This document shows positions 1 through 7,546 of a DNA stretch of 32,547 bases, one piece after another; position 1 is the first letter of the stretch; every line of letters starts with the position of its first letter. Made by a program: the position numbers and the translations under genes. Below the pieces are notes generated by a model that saw only the letters and a list, made by a program, of their open reading frames with translations, ran no database searches and had not been told where the DNA came from. This DNA comes from an uncultured Lachnospiraceae bacterium (GTDB lineage Bacteria; Bacillota; Clostridia; Lachnospirales; Lachnospiraceae): the NCBI GenBank assembly GCA_944384015.1, contig CALWRT010000066.1, positions 1 to 32,547 of the forward strand. The letters are read 5' to 3'.

Positions 1-930
1 CTGGAAGCAATGCCTCAGGAGGAGAGAGAAGAGCTGGCCAATATGACAGGAAGCCAAGAAGTGGGCGCGGACAGCTATTCCAGAGCTTATTCTGCCGAGG
101 AAGCTGCCAGACTGTCGGAGCTGCTGAAGGAGTATCAAGAAGGGCGTTTCCCGACGGGAGAGCTGAGAAGTGTGTCCACGAAGGAGGAAGCTCAGGAGGA
201 AGAGCTGTGCTATGTGGAAGAGGACTCGTATTTTCAGCTTCCAGACAGGAAGCTGACAGACGAAGAATTGTTAGAAGTGATTGACTTTACTTATAAGAGG
301 GATTATGCGGTGACAGAGCAAGTAAAGGAGACGCAGGCTGATCTGAACAGCCAGAGGGCAGAACGGGAAGAAGCCCTGCAGGCAAAGATCCAGGACGAAG
401 GAGGCATCTCTACGGAGGCGGCTGTCCAGCAGGCTTCTGATTTGCTGGAAAAATTATTTGGCGCTGACGAGACGGGAAGGGAACAAAATTGTTACGCGGA
501 CGAGATGGATGGTGAGACGGTATATGTGGTTACCTACTCAGTGAGAAGTACGGAGTATCATTATTTCTGGATAAATGCGGCAGACGGAAGGGTCAAAGAG
601 ATCGACTACAGCACTCCTGATATGATAAACGGGGAGTGGATGCCTGAGGAGGAGGCACTCTCTCAAAAAGAATCATGCCTTGCGGCGGCAGAAGGCTATC
701 TGGAAGAATTGGGTATTGCGGAGGAATTTTCCGCTGTGGAGGGGATGTATGTATGCGAAGACGGACAAATCGCTTACAACCGTCTATCTTTCTACTTTAT
801 CAGGGATGACGGAGAAGGGTACCGAGTGCAGGTATCCTGCCGGGACGGAAGCTTTATGGGATTCAGTAAAGTGGACAGCCAGGATATTGCCCACGCCAGA
901 ACAGTGGGAACCACCTTCACTGTCGATTAG
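1..930 (+). CDS. Hypothetical PepSY-like protein, 5' end cut by window
   Basis: The reading frame is open from base 1, and no ribosome site precedes the first ATG at position 10, so the real start probably lies upstream. At least 306 residues are visible and no membrane segment is seen in this part. The protein is acidic and Glu-rich. The first half has the segment LPDRKLTDEELLEVIDF. The second half has two similar modules in which a helix is followed by strands (around YVVTYSVRSTEYHYFWIN and YNRLSFYFIRDDGEGYRVQV), a layout like PepSY-type domains. I infer an extracytoplasmic domain whose N-terminal anchor lies outside the window. Proteins of this style often accompany sigma-factor or two-component genes in Lachnospiraceae, but the neighbours that would show this are not visible. 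The function is unknown. Confidence 0.7.
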   Translation: MEAMPQEEREELANMTGSQEVGADSYSRAYSAEEAARLSELLKEYQEGRFPTGELRSVSTKEEAQEEELCYVEEDSYFQLPDRKLTDEELLEVIDFTYKRDYAVTEQVKETQADLNSQRAEREEALQAKIQDEGGISTEAAVQQASDLLEKLFGADETGREQNCYADEMDGETVYVVTYSVRSTEYHYFWINAADGRVKEIDYSTPDMINGEWMPEEEALSQKESCLAAAEGYLEELGIAEEFSAVEGMYVCEDGQIAYNRLSFYFIRDDGEGYRVQVSCRDGSFMGFSKVDSQDIAHARTVGTTFTVD

Positions 931-1007
931 GAAAGCATTGCAGGCACGGCTTTGCGAGTAGAGCGGGCTGAATGGCTGCTAGGAATCAGGTCATTTTTGG
1001 AAAATAC

Positions 1008-1036
1008 TTGACAAACGCATATAAGTGCTATATACT
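1008..1036 (+). promoter_or_regulatory. Sigma-A promoter of tRNA-Arg(ACG)
   Basis: There is a perfect -35 TTGACA at 1008-1013, a 17-base spacer, and TATACT at 1031-1036. The tRNA begins 31 bases after the -10 box, as expected for a short stable-RNA leader. Confidence 0.85.
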
Positions 1037-1067
1037 ATACAATGTTGCTGGAGGAATCTGGCGATGG

Positions 1068-1141
1068 GTGCGTTTAGCTCAGCTGGATAGAGCGTTTGGC
1101 TACGGACCAAAAGGTCGGGGGTTCGAATCCTCTAACGCACG
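1068..1141 (+). tRNA. tRNA-Arg (anticodon ACG)
   Basis: This is a full cloverleaf of 74 bases. The acceptor arm GTGCGTT (1068-1074) pairs with AACGCAC (1134-1140), with G as discriminator. The D arm is GCTC/GAGC. The anticodon loop CTACGGA lies between TTTGG and CCAAA, giving anticodon ACG (A34 presumably edited to inosine by TadA). The T loop is TTCGAAT. No CCA is encoded. It stands alone with its own promoter and terminator. Confidence 0.95.
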
Positions 1142-1155
1142 GATTGTATAGGAGG

Positions 1156-1203
1156 GCCGCTGCCCTGCAGATAATCATTTGTCTGCAGGGCAGCGGCTTT
1201 TTT
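1156..1203 (+). terminator. Strong intrinsic terminator of tRNA-Arg
   Basis: A 16-bp perfect stem (1156-1171 with 1182-1197, GC-rich, GCCGCTGCCCTGCAGA on the left arm) has a 10-base loop and is followed by six T. It starts 15 bases after the tRNA. Confidence 0.93.
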
Positions 1204-1609
1204 ATTTCCATGGGATTTAAATTCGTTACAGCCGCTTCTGTTTCCTCCACGGACGAAATTCCTCCTCCGCAGCGGGAAGGCTTAGAAGACATATGAGAGC
1301 ATCAGACAGAGGCACTGCATAGAATACCGTTCAGACCTATATGGGACGGTAACAGAAGAGCTGGGGGAATCAGAAATACGCTCTGGCGTACAGGGGAAAC
1401 TGGAAGAGACTGGATGGGGCTGCCTCTAGCGGAACGGTTTCGCTTCTCGGGCAGTATGTATGATCTCTCTGTGCCGGATGAGCATTTAAATTTTTTCTGA
1501 TTCATTTGACTTTTTTCCATTCTAAATAGTCTATATTACGGATGGAGAAACCGGTAGATGATGGAGTGTATCTATGCGAAGCCGGACAAGGAAAGGAGGA
1601 TGAAAAAGT
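1204..1609. other. Intergenic stretch without a supported gene
   Basis: About 400 bases separate the tRNA terminator from the next gene. Short frames occur on both strands, but none has a good ribosome site plus recognisable content. Bases 1390-1500 read through as a short plausible peptide tail ending DEHLNFF before a TGA, which could be the remnant of a decayed gene; this is weak. A TTGAC-like -35 at 1506-1511 followed by TATATT at 1532-1537 (20-base spacer, too long) may belong to a poor promoter for the lipoprotein gene. Confidence 0.4.
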
Positions 1610-2260
1610 TTGAGACGATCAAAAAAGACCATAGCAAGAGCCGCCCTTCTTGGGTGTGCAGGTATTGCCTTTCTGATGGCCGGATGCAGCCGTTCGGCAC
1701 AAGAGGCAATACCAGAAGAGGTGGAAGAAGATACCGTGCATAGTCCGGAATCAGGAGAGAATGATGATGTAGTCCAGGAATCCGAATCCAGCGGGACAGA
1801 AGGAGAGGGCATAGAGGGGAACACCCAGGAGAACGATGAAAGATTGTTAGAGGAGATTGCGTCTATGCCAGGGATGAAAGATGAAGAGACGGCGGAATTG
1901 TTCGGAGGAGGAGAAGAGAATTGGACAGAAGATGGAGAATTCTACATCGGACGCATTTACCAGGTGCAGCTCTATGAAAATCCATGCCAGGTATTTACTA
2001 CCTGTAGAGACGACGGGACAGTAGAATCTGTGTCCGTGTGGATTGTGGGAGGAGAACGGGACGTTACAGAGGAAGAGGTACAGTTGTGGAAGGAGAGGGT
2101 CAGCTCATTGATGGGGACAGAGCCGAGCACCAGTGAAGAGCCTTCAGAAGGGGGAAGTATTCATTCCAGGTGGACGGCAAATGGAATGGCCGCTGCAATG
2201 TACCAGATGAAAGATATTCTCACGGTGAGTTTTCAGCCTGCTGTGGGAGAATTAAAATGA
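1610..2260 (+). CDS. Putative lipoprotein with acidic linker (TTG start)
   Basis: This encodes 216 residues. A basic N-terminus and hydrophobic stretch end in a lipobox LMAGC, with Cys26 as the lipidation site, so the mature protein should be tethered to the outer face of the membrane. A Glu/Ser-rich acidic linker follows (roughly residues 30-75). The folded C-terminal part carries FYIGRIYQVQLYENP and a strand-rich segment. I chose TTG at 1610 because AGGAGG at 1594-1599 sits 10 bases upstream and the signal peptide begins there. The ATG at 1600 lies almost on top of the ribosome site and is in another frame. It lies about 100 bases ahead of a second lipoprotein gene on the same strand. I do not recognise the family, and the function is unknown. 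Confidence 0.75.
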   Translation: MRRSKKTIARAALLGCAGIAFLMAGCSRSAQEAIPEEVEEDTVHSPESGENDDVVQESESSGTEGEGIEGNTQENDERLLEEIASMPGMKDEETAELFGGGEENWTEDGEFYIGRIYQVQLYENPCQVFTTCRDDGTVESVSVWIVGGERDVTEEEVQLWKERVSSLMGTEPSTSEEPSEGGSIHSRWTANGMAAAMYQMKDILTVSFQPAVGELK

Positions 2261-2357
2261 GCGGCTGCATACATTCAATTAGGAATCAATAGCCGATAAA
2301 AAATGAGACGATAGGAAGTTTTGGAAGAAAAGATTTTATACAGGAGGCAAGCGGAAA

Positions 2358-3020
2358 ATGAAGAGAAAGAGTATATGGATGATAGCAGCGATGATAGGAA
2401 TGCTGGCGACAGGATGCGGACAGAGTACTGCACAGGAAAGCGAGACACAGACGGAAGCGGTCCAGGAGGATGCGGCAGAACAAGACGAAGCCGAAGCGTC
2501 AGACAAGACAGAACAGGACGAAGCCGGACAGGCGGAAGATGAGGCCCAGCAGGGCGCGGCCCAGGAAGATGCGGCGCAGGAAACGGAAAATACACAGCCG
2601 GAGGATACGCAGGCTGGACAGCCGGCAGAGGAAACTGCGGGGCAGGCAGAAGAGGGACAGCCTTCATCAGGGACTTATGAAGACAATTTTGCCGTGGACA
2701 GTGCGGCAGCAGCTGCGTTTGGAAGCAGTATTAAGGAAGCTGTAGCAGAGAAAGATTTGGAGAAGTTGGCAGACTTGGCAGCATACCCGCTGTATGTAGG
2801 CTTTGCCGAAGGCGGGGAAGATGTGGGCAGTTCAGAAGATCTGATCGCGCTGGGAGCGGATAAAATATTTACCGAAGAGCTTATGGCCTCCGTTGCGGCG
2901 GCAGATGAAAATGCTCTATCTCCGAGCAGAGCGGGTTTTGTACTGTCTAACGGAGGAACTGCGAATATTGTGTTCGGAGTGAGAGACGGGGTCTTGGCTA
3001 TATCAGGAATTAACTATTGA
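2358..3020 (+). CDS. Putative lipoprotein with long Glu/Gln/Asp/Ala linker
   Basis: This encodes 220 residues. The signal peptide ends in lipobox LATGC (Cys20). Residues 21 to about 105 are an extremely acidic low-complexity linker of Glu, Gln, Asp and Ala (repeated EDAAQ-like units), which would be extended and span part of the cell wall. The last ~110 residues form a compact domain with EKDLEKLADLAAYPLYVGF and a C-terminal strand pair. This resembles NTF2/SnoaL-like domains found on secreted Firmicute proteins, but that is only a resemblance. AGGAGG at 2342-2347 is 10 bases before the ATG. The linker's purine-rich codons leave the other plus frames open, which explains the overlapping spurious frames. 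The function is unknown. Confidence 0.78.
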   Translation: MKRKSIWMIAAMIGMLATGCGQSTAQESETQTEAVQEDAAEQDEAEASDKTEQDEAGQAEDEAQQGAAQEDAAQETENTQPEDTQAGQPAEETAGQAEEGQPSSGTYEDNFAVDSAAAAAFGSSIKEAVAEKDLEKLADLAAYPLYVGFAEGGEDVGSSEDLIALGADKIFTEELMASVAAADENALSPSRAGFVLSNGGTANIVFGVRDGVLAISGINY

Positions 3021-3054
3021 TTACGGCTTACAGATGGTATTAGGAGAAATCTGG

Positions 3055-3093
3055 AGGGGCTTTCCGCAGTTATTTCAGACTGTGGGAGGCCCT
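3055..3093 (+). terminator. Candidate terminator after the lipoprotein genes
   Basis: An imperfect hairpin pairs AGGGGCTTTCCGCAGT with ACTGTGGGAGGCCC, leaving mismatches, and is followed by TTTCATT. It lies 35 bases after the stop codon. The U-tract is weak. Confidence 0.45.
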
Positions 3094-3155
3094 TTCATTG
3101 TGCGGGAGGGTTTAAAAAAATTTTAAAATTTATTTAAAGAATATTTTCATTTTGT

Positions 3156-3184
3156 TTGACAGTCCAGTGTACAGCAAGTAAACT
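3156..3184 (+). promoter_or_regulatory. Sigma-A promoter of the CotH-family gene
   Basis: TTGACA at 3156-3161, a 17-base spacer and TAAACT at 3179-3184 follow a very A/T-rich stretch (3110-3155). The predicted transcript start is near 3191, so any start codon before that can be excluded. Confidence 0.7.
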
Positions 3185-3233
3185 GAAGATAGCAAAGGAT
3201 TGTAAGTCTGAGGTGATGAAAGGGATTACGATT

Positions 3234-4832
3234 ATGAAGAAAATCCGGCGCTACGCATGGGTAGTTCTGATAACGGTCATTGCGCTGGCATTCGTATGTT
3301 ACGGCGAGGCACATGTGGGCCCAGAAGAGAAGGAACGGGCTTTGTGGGAATATGCTTCCCGGGGAGCGCAGGAATGGGACAGCTTAAGAGGTCAGAGGAC
3401 AGAGGCCCAGGAGGATATGGGGATTGACATATGGTATGAAGGGACCGAGATTCCCTATTGGGCAAGCCAGAGAACCTTCTATTGCCCTCTGATTGAGGAG
3501 ACGTCCTGGGAGGAGCTTGTACTGTCAGTGAGATCAGTATCTGATTGTGAAATATGTTTTGCCCAAGACTGGACCAAGGATGACCTGGAAGAGGCCGTGG
3601 AGGGAAATATCAGATATTCCTTTTATGCATACAATGACGAGACATATCAAGAGTATGGGATTGTGTTCACAGGAATGCCGGCGATGATTTTCACTACAAG
3701 GGATGATATCATGGCAGAGGAGGGCAGCCTGGCTGTGGACATGAAATTGCTGGATATAGACGGCACACGGCAGTACGTCACAGAATCAGAAGGCAATTTT
3801 CACGTAAGGGGAGGACTGAGCAGGAATTATCCGAAGCTGGGATACAAGCTGAACCTTACTTACGGGAGAGGCGGAGGCCAGGAGAAGAACCATTGTTCCC
3901 TTCTGGGGATGCGGGAGGACGATGACTGGATTTTGACAGCCTTATACAATGATGGCTCCAAAATGCGGGATAAGCTGGCGAGGGATATGTGGAACTATTT
4001 GCCCGGGACTTATCCGGGGGTAGAGTGCGCTGGTTCCAGGATGGAATATGTAGAACTATTTATAGATGATACGTACTATGGCCTCTATGGCTTGGCAGAG
4101 CCGGTGGACCGCAAGACATTCGGCATGTCGGGTGAAGACTATCTGTATAAGAAAAGCGGACAGATGGTGTTTGATGTGGGCTGGTTCTATCCTCAGGAAC
4201 CGACAAAGGCAATCGGAGGCTTTGAGGTGGAAGGAGAAGAGGGAAATGCCTATGACTGGGAAGCGCTGATCCCGTTCTTGAATCTCTTCCTGGCGCCTGA
4301 GGAGGAGTATGAGGCAATGGCCGAGGATACGCTGGACATGGAGAACGTAACAGACTTTTGGCTGTATCTCCAGGTAGTGATGGGGGTGGACAACCGGAGC
4401 AAAAATTATTTCTGCGCGGTGCCCGCAGAAGGCGATACGAACCGGACCTATATCATACCATGGGACTGTGATTTGACGTTCGGCCTGGATCTGGACCCGT
4501 CATCGCCCTATCTGAGTTCGTACAACCCGGAATTGGAATATGAGATATTAGACTGGGAGATCGCAGATCGGTATCTGTCGGAAAATATTGGAGACGTACA
4601 GGACCGGATGGCAGAAAAGTGGGAGCAATACCGGCAGTCCTGGTTCTCCGAGGAATATATTGCCCAGCGCTTGGAAGAATACGAGGAGGAGCTTGTGGGA
4701 AGCGGGGCGCTGATCAGGGAGTTTTTCCGGTGGGAAGAAAGCGCCGGAGGCGTCACGGCGGAAGATATCTATGAAATAGCTTCAGAGCGGCTGGCATATT
4801 TGGATACCTTATTTTATTCGGAAGAATATTGA
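3234..4832 (+). CDS. CotH kinase family protein, membrane anchored
   Basis: This encodes 532 residues. An N-terminal signal anchor (about residues 8-25, YAWVVLITVIALAFVCYG) is followed by a large extracytoplasmic domain. The CotH-like core is seen in VRGGLSRNYPKLGYKLNL, LGMREDDDWILTALYND, SKMRDKLARDMWN and, near residue 410, IIPWDCDLTFGLD. CotH proteins are atypical kinases that in Bacillus phosphorylate spore-coat proteins; similar membrane-anchored forms occur in many Clostridia where the target is unknown. The ATG at 3234 was chosen because AAAGGG lies 9 bases upstream and the anchor starts there; the in-frame ATG at 3216 has no spaced ribosome site and earlier starts fall in the promoter. 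Calling it a kinase is inference from family; no spore-coat cluster surrounds it. Confidence 0.88.
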   Translation: MKKIRRYAWVVLITVIALAFVCYGEAHVGPEEKERALWEYASRGAQEWDSLRGQRTEAQEDMGIDIWYEGTEIPYWASQRTFYCPLIEETSWEELVLSVRSVSDCEICFAQDWTKDDLEEAVEGNIRYSFYAYNDETYQEYGIVFTGMPAMIFTTRDDIMAEEGSLAVDMKLLDIDGTRQYVTESEGNFHVRGGLSRNYPKLGYKLNLTYGRGGGQEKNHCSLLGMREDDDWILTALYNDGSKMRDKLARDMWNYLPGTYPGVECAGSRMEYVELFIDDTYYGLYGLAEPVDRKTFGMSGEDYLYKKSGQMVFDVGWFYPQEPTKAIGGFEVEGEEGNAYDWEALIPFLNLFLAPEEEYEAMAEDTLDMENVTDFWLYLQVVMGVDNRSKNYFCAVPAEGDTNRTYIIPWDCDLTFGLDLDPSSPYLSSYNPELEYEILDWEIADRYLSENIGDVQDRMAEKWEQYRQSWFSEEYIAQRLEEYEEELVGSGALIREFFRWEESAGGVTAEDIYEIASERLAYLDTLFYSEEY

Positions 4833-4931
4833 GAGAATTTTTAGCAGCAGCCGGAGGGGCGGCTGGAACGGCAGCAGGATGTGCCTTCGGGCAAAGTACA
4901 GCAGATATACGGAACATGATGGAGGAGACAG

Positions 4932-5429
4932 ATGGACAGAGAAGAATTCCTGGACGGGCTGGCCCGGGCACTTCGGACGGTAGGAATGCCGGAGAGAGAG
5001 ATACAGGACAATGTGAATTATTATGAAAGTTATTTCAGGCAGCAGATGGCAGCGGGGAGAACGCAGGCAGAGATTCTAGAAGAGCTGGGGGATCCCAGGC
5101 TGCTTGCCAGGACGATCGCAGGCGTTCGGGAGGAAGACAGTTATTCGCAGATGTATGAAGATGAGGCAGGCTCCAGCGATCACGGGACGGGTTCTTATGC
5201 GGACGGCCAGAACAGATATATGCGCAGCGGCCAAGAGGATAGCTGGAATGGGAGATATCATAAATTTCAGATAAATTCCGGACTGGGATGCCTGCTTATC
5301 GCAATTGTCGTTTTTTTGATTTTTTCGATTATCTTTACAATTATCAGAGGGCTCTTTTTCCTGGCGGCGCCGGTTCTCGTACCGCTTCTGCTTATTGTGC
5401 TTGCAGTGCGGCTATTTATGAGAAGATAA
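4932..5429 (+). CDS. DUF1700 (HAAS)-type membrane protein
   Basis: This encodes 165 residues. The first ~60 form the helical HAAS-type domain: MDREEFLDGLARAL, then an NYYESYF motif and LGDPRLLARTIAG. In this family such domains sit at the start of membrane proteins often paired with PadR-type regulators. A polar linker (residues ~70-110) leads to two closely spaced hydrophobic helices at the C-terminus (LGCLLIAIVVFLIFSIIF and a second ending VRLFMRR). GGAGG at about 4921-4925 precedes the ATG by 6 bases. It lies 100 bases behind the CotH-family gene on the same strand and may be co-transcribed. No PadR gene is seen nearby. The biochemical role is unknown; membrane or envelope regulation is a family-level guess. 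Confidence 0.82.
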   Translation: MDREEFLDGLARALRTVGMPEREIQDNVNYYESYFRQQMAAGRTQAEILEELGDPRLLARTIAGVREEDSYSQMYEDEAGSSDHGTGSYADGQNRYMRSGQEDSWNGRYHKFQINSGLGCLLIAIVVFLIFSIIFTIIRGLFFLAAPVLVPLLLIVLAVRLFMRR

Positions 5430-5448
5430 AATTTCCGGTTTGGCGTTG

Positions 5449-5477
5449 GTATAAAAGACGTTAAATTAGAAATAATA
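5449..5477 (+). promoter_or_regulatory. Candidate forespore (sigma-G/F-like) promoter
   Basis: GTATA at 5449-5453, a 17-base gap and AATAATA at 5471-5477 resemble the sigma-G type pair (GYATA ... CATACTA; the -10 matches 5 of 7). No good sigma-A pair is seen in the same place. It lies 35 bases before the small Ser/Asn-rich gene. This is inference from pattern only. Confidence 0.35.
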
Positions 5478-5511
5478 ACTCCTGTAATAACATTATAGGA
5501 GGTAATGCAAC

Positions 5512-5703
5512 ATGGCTAAGAATTATTCCAACAGCAGCAACTGCGGTTCCACCAGCGGAAAAGACAGCTATAGCAGCGGCATGAACACCGCAGACAAAGA
5601 AGGAAAGAACAAAGCTGCCAATAAGACGTCCAACAAGACGTCCAACAAGGCATCGAACTCCGGTACTTCCAGCTATGAGAACAGCACAACCAACAACTAT
5701 TAA
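5512..5703 (+). CDS. Small Ser/Asn/Lys/Thr-rich protein
   Basis: This encodes 63 residues that are almost entirely Ser, Asn, Lys, Thr and Gly, with no hydrophobic segment and a single Cys near residue 11. An internal repeat reads ANKTSNKTSNKASN and arises from a 12-base tandem unit around 5617-5655. A strong AGGAGG site 10 bases before the ATG argues that it is a real gene. Composition recalls spore proteins such as gamma-type small acid-soluble proteins, but the characteristic gamma-type repeat motif is absent, so the link is only suggestive. Short proteins of this kind are common in Lachnospiraceae as hypotheticals. The sigma-G-like promoter and the hairpin after the gene suggest a monocistronic unit. 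Confidence 0.72.
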   Translation: MAKNYSNSSNCGSTSGKDSYSSGMNTADKEGKNKAANKTSNKTSNKASNSGTSSYENSTTNNY

Positions 5704-5733
5704 TATTGGGACATCTGAATAGTATGACATGAG

Positions 5734-5777
5734 GAAGAGCGGGAGCCTGCGGATAAGCAGGCTGCCTGCTCTTCTTT
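5734..5777 (+). terminator. Terminator after the small Ser/Asn-rich gene
   Basis: A long hairpin pairs GAAGAGC (5734-5740) with GCTCTTC (5768-5774) and AGCCTGC (5744-5750) with GCAGGCT (5757-5763), with one bulged G; a short T run follows. A second GC-rich hairpin (GGCTGCCG at 5802-5809 with CGGCAGCC at 5837-5844) lies between it and the rhodanese gene and may reinforce termination. Confidence 0.6.
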
Positions 5778-5925
5778 GACTGCGAGATGCGTCTGAAAAG
5801 AGGCTGCCGTGCCTGCGCGGGCAGGTCTTCGCTCTGCGGCAGCCGCTGTCAAGAAGAAAAACTGGCTGGCCGCTCCCGGGTTGGGAACATATACTAATAT
5901 GGAGAAAATAAAGAAGGAGATCCAT

Positions 5926-6231
5926 ATGACCTTTGAGACAATATCCGCCAGGGACATGGACAGGTATGTGAATAAGCGAGGATATCTCCTGCTGGATCTG
6001 CGTACGCCTGAAGAATTCGCCGGCGGGCATATACTGGGAGCCCAGAATCTGCCTTATGAGCGAATCGGAAGGGATGTACGGCTTCGCAGGGACTTGATAT
6101 ATATTCTGTACTGCGGGAGAGGCTCCGCCAGCCTAATGGCAGCCAGACATCTGGCAGCCATGGGGTATCGTGTGAAATCAGTGGTCGGAGGCCTGAATGC
6201 TTACCGGGGCCCCAATTTTACTGGAAGGTAG
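5926..6231 (+). CDS. Single-domain rhodanese-like protein
   Basis: This encodes 101 residues forming one rhodanese domain. It has the early LLLDLRTPEEFAGGHILGA motif (CH2-type signature) and an active-site loop beginning at Cys63, CGRGSAS, followed by the helix that cradles the persulfide. Such proteins are cytoplasmic sulfurtransferases or persulfide carriers; the partner is not evident. ATG at 5926 was chosen over ATG at 5899 because AAGGAG lies 6-7 bases upstream. The upstream hairpins separate it from the small protein gene, and a new promoter follows the stop codon, so it is probably transcribed alone. No thiamin, molybdopterin or thiouridine gene adjoins it. Confidence 0.88.
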   Translation: MTFETISARDMDRYVNKRGYLLLDLRTPEEFAGGHILGAQNLPYERIGRDVRLRRDLIYILYCGRGSASLMAARHLAAMGYRVKSVVGGLNAYRGPNFTGR

Positions 6232-6234
6232 CTA

Positions 6235-6264
6235 TTGACAGGCAGCGCGCTGGGGAATTAATAT
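6235..6264 (+). promoter_or_regulatory. Sigma-A promoter for the methyltransferase-rdgB operon
   Basis: TTGACA at 6235-6240 with TAATAT at 6259-6264 (18-base spacer). It starts 4 bases after the rhodanese stop codon and lies about 70 bases before the GTG start. Confidence 0.65.
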
Positions 6265-6333
6265 TATAAAGAAATAGAAATAAAAATACAAGATGAAACG
6301 CAGGGTTTCAGACTCTGAAGAGGATAGTGCGGC

Positions 6334-7542
6334 GTGAAGCGGATAGAACTGATTGCTCCTTGCCATTTTGGGCTGGAGGCAGTGCTGAAAAGGGAAATAT
6401 ACGATCTGGGCTATGAAGTTACCCGGGTAGAAGATGGAAGAGTATTTTTTGAAGGCGATGAGGAAGCCGTCTGCAGGGCAAATGTGCGTCTGCGGACGGC
6501 TAAGAGGATACTTTGGAAAGTGGCGGAATTTGATGCCGGGACATATGATGAGCTGTTCGAGGGGACAAGGGCGGTGCCGTGGGAAGATTATCTGCCCAAG
6601 AACGCCAAATTCTGGGTGACCAAGGCTGCGGCAGTGAAGAGCAGGCTGTACAGCCCTTCAGATATCCAGTCTATCGTAAAGAAGGCGATGGTAGAGAGGA
6701 TGAAGAGCTGCTATCACGCCAGTTGGTTTACAGAAGATGGGAATGCGTATCCTCTTCGCATTTTTCTCTACAAAGACCGGGTGGAAATGACGCTGGATAC
6801 AGCAGGGGAAGCACTTCACCGCAGAGGATACCGGCAACTGGCGAGCAAAGCGCCGCTGACAGAGACGCTGGCGGCGGCCCTGCTGATGCTGACGCCCTGG
6901 AATAAGGACAGGATACTGGTGGACCCGTTCTGCGGAAGCGGGACATTTCCCATTGAGGCGGCTATGATGGCAGCCAAGATTGCCCCAGGGCTGCGCCGCT
7001 CTTTCCAGGGACAGGAGTGGGAGAACCTGATTGACGCTCGTTTGTGGAGAGATGTGGCAGAAGAGGCTGAGGAGGAGATTGACAGGAACGTCCAGACAGA
7101 TATCCAGGGATATGATATAGACGGAGAGATTATTAAGGCAGCTAGAGAGAATGCCAAGGGGGCGGGAGTAGACCATTTGATTCATTTCCAGAGAAGAGCG
7201 ATCGCTCAGATGAGCCATCCGAAGAAATATGGATTCATGATCATGAACCCGCCTTATGGGGAGAGACTGGAGGACAAGGCGTCTCTGGGCCAGCTGTACC
7301 GCCAGATAGGAGAGGCCTATGAGAGGCTGGACAGCTGGTCAATGTACCTGATTACATCCTACGAAGATGCAGTGAAGAACATTGGAAGGCAGCCAGATAA
7401 AAACCGGAAGATTTACAATGGAATGATCAAGACCTACTTTTATCAGTTCCTTGGACCGAAGCCTCCAAGGAGAAGACAGCAGGGGACAGACCCGAAGGGT
7501 TATGCCGCTGGAGAACAGAGGACAATGAAGCAGAGAGGATAA
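6334..7542 (+). CDS. THUMP-domain SAM-dependent rRNA methyltransferase (RlmL/YpsC-like)
   Basis: This encodes 402 residues. The N-terminal part (residues ~1-160) matches the ferredoxin-like plus THUMP RNA-binding region (IELIAPCHFGLEAVLKREI at the start). The C-terminal part is a Rossmann methyltransferase with the SAM motif DPFCGSGTFPIEAAMMAA (near residue 200) and the amino-methylating NPPYGERL motif (near residue 305). The family installs N2-methylguanosine in 23S rRNA (RlmL, m2G2445 in E. coli). This protein has only the L module, without the RlmK half, which is usual in Firmicutes. It starts with GTG and has a weak GAGGA site about 10 bases upstream. It is the first gene of an apparent operon with rdgB (4-base gap) and a phosphoesterase. 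The basic tail PPRRRQQG may bind RNA. Confidence 0.92.
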   Translation: MKRIELIAPCHFGLEAVLKREIYDLGYEVTRVEDGRVFFEGDEEAVCRANVRLRTAKRILWKVAEFDAGTYDELFEGTRAVPWEDYLPKNAKFWVTKAAAVKSRLYSPSDIQSIVKKAMVERMKSCYHASWFTEDGNAYPLRIFLYKDRVEMTLDTAGEALHRRGYRQLASKAPLTETLAAALLMLTPWNKDRILVDPFCGSGTFPIEAAMMAAKIAPGLRRSFQGQEWENLIDARLWRDVAEEAEEEIDRNVQTDIQGYDIDGEIIKAARENAKGAGVDHLIHFQRRAIAQMSHPKKYGFMIMNPPYGERLEDKASLGQLYRQIGEAYERLDSWSMYLITSYEDAVKNIGRQPDKNRKIYNGMIKTYFYQFLGPKPPRRRQQGTDPKGYAAGEQRTMKQRG

Positions 7543-7546
7543 GGAT

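Noticed and set aside
1096..1296. 66-codon plus frame starting inside tRNA-Arg
   Set aside because: It runs through the tRNA and the terminator hairpin, so it cannot be a gene.
4829..5026. 65-codon plus frame between the CotH and DUF1700 genes
   Set aside because: It overlaps the DUF1700 start, lacks a ribosome site and is Ala/Gly-rich without domain features.
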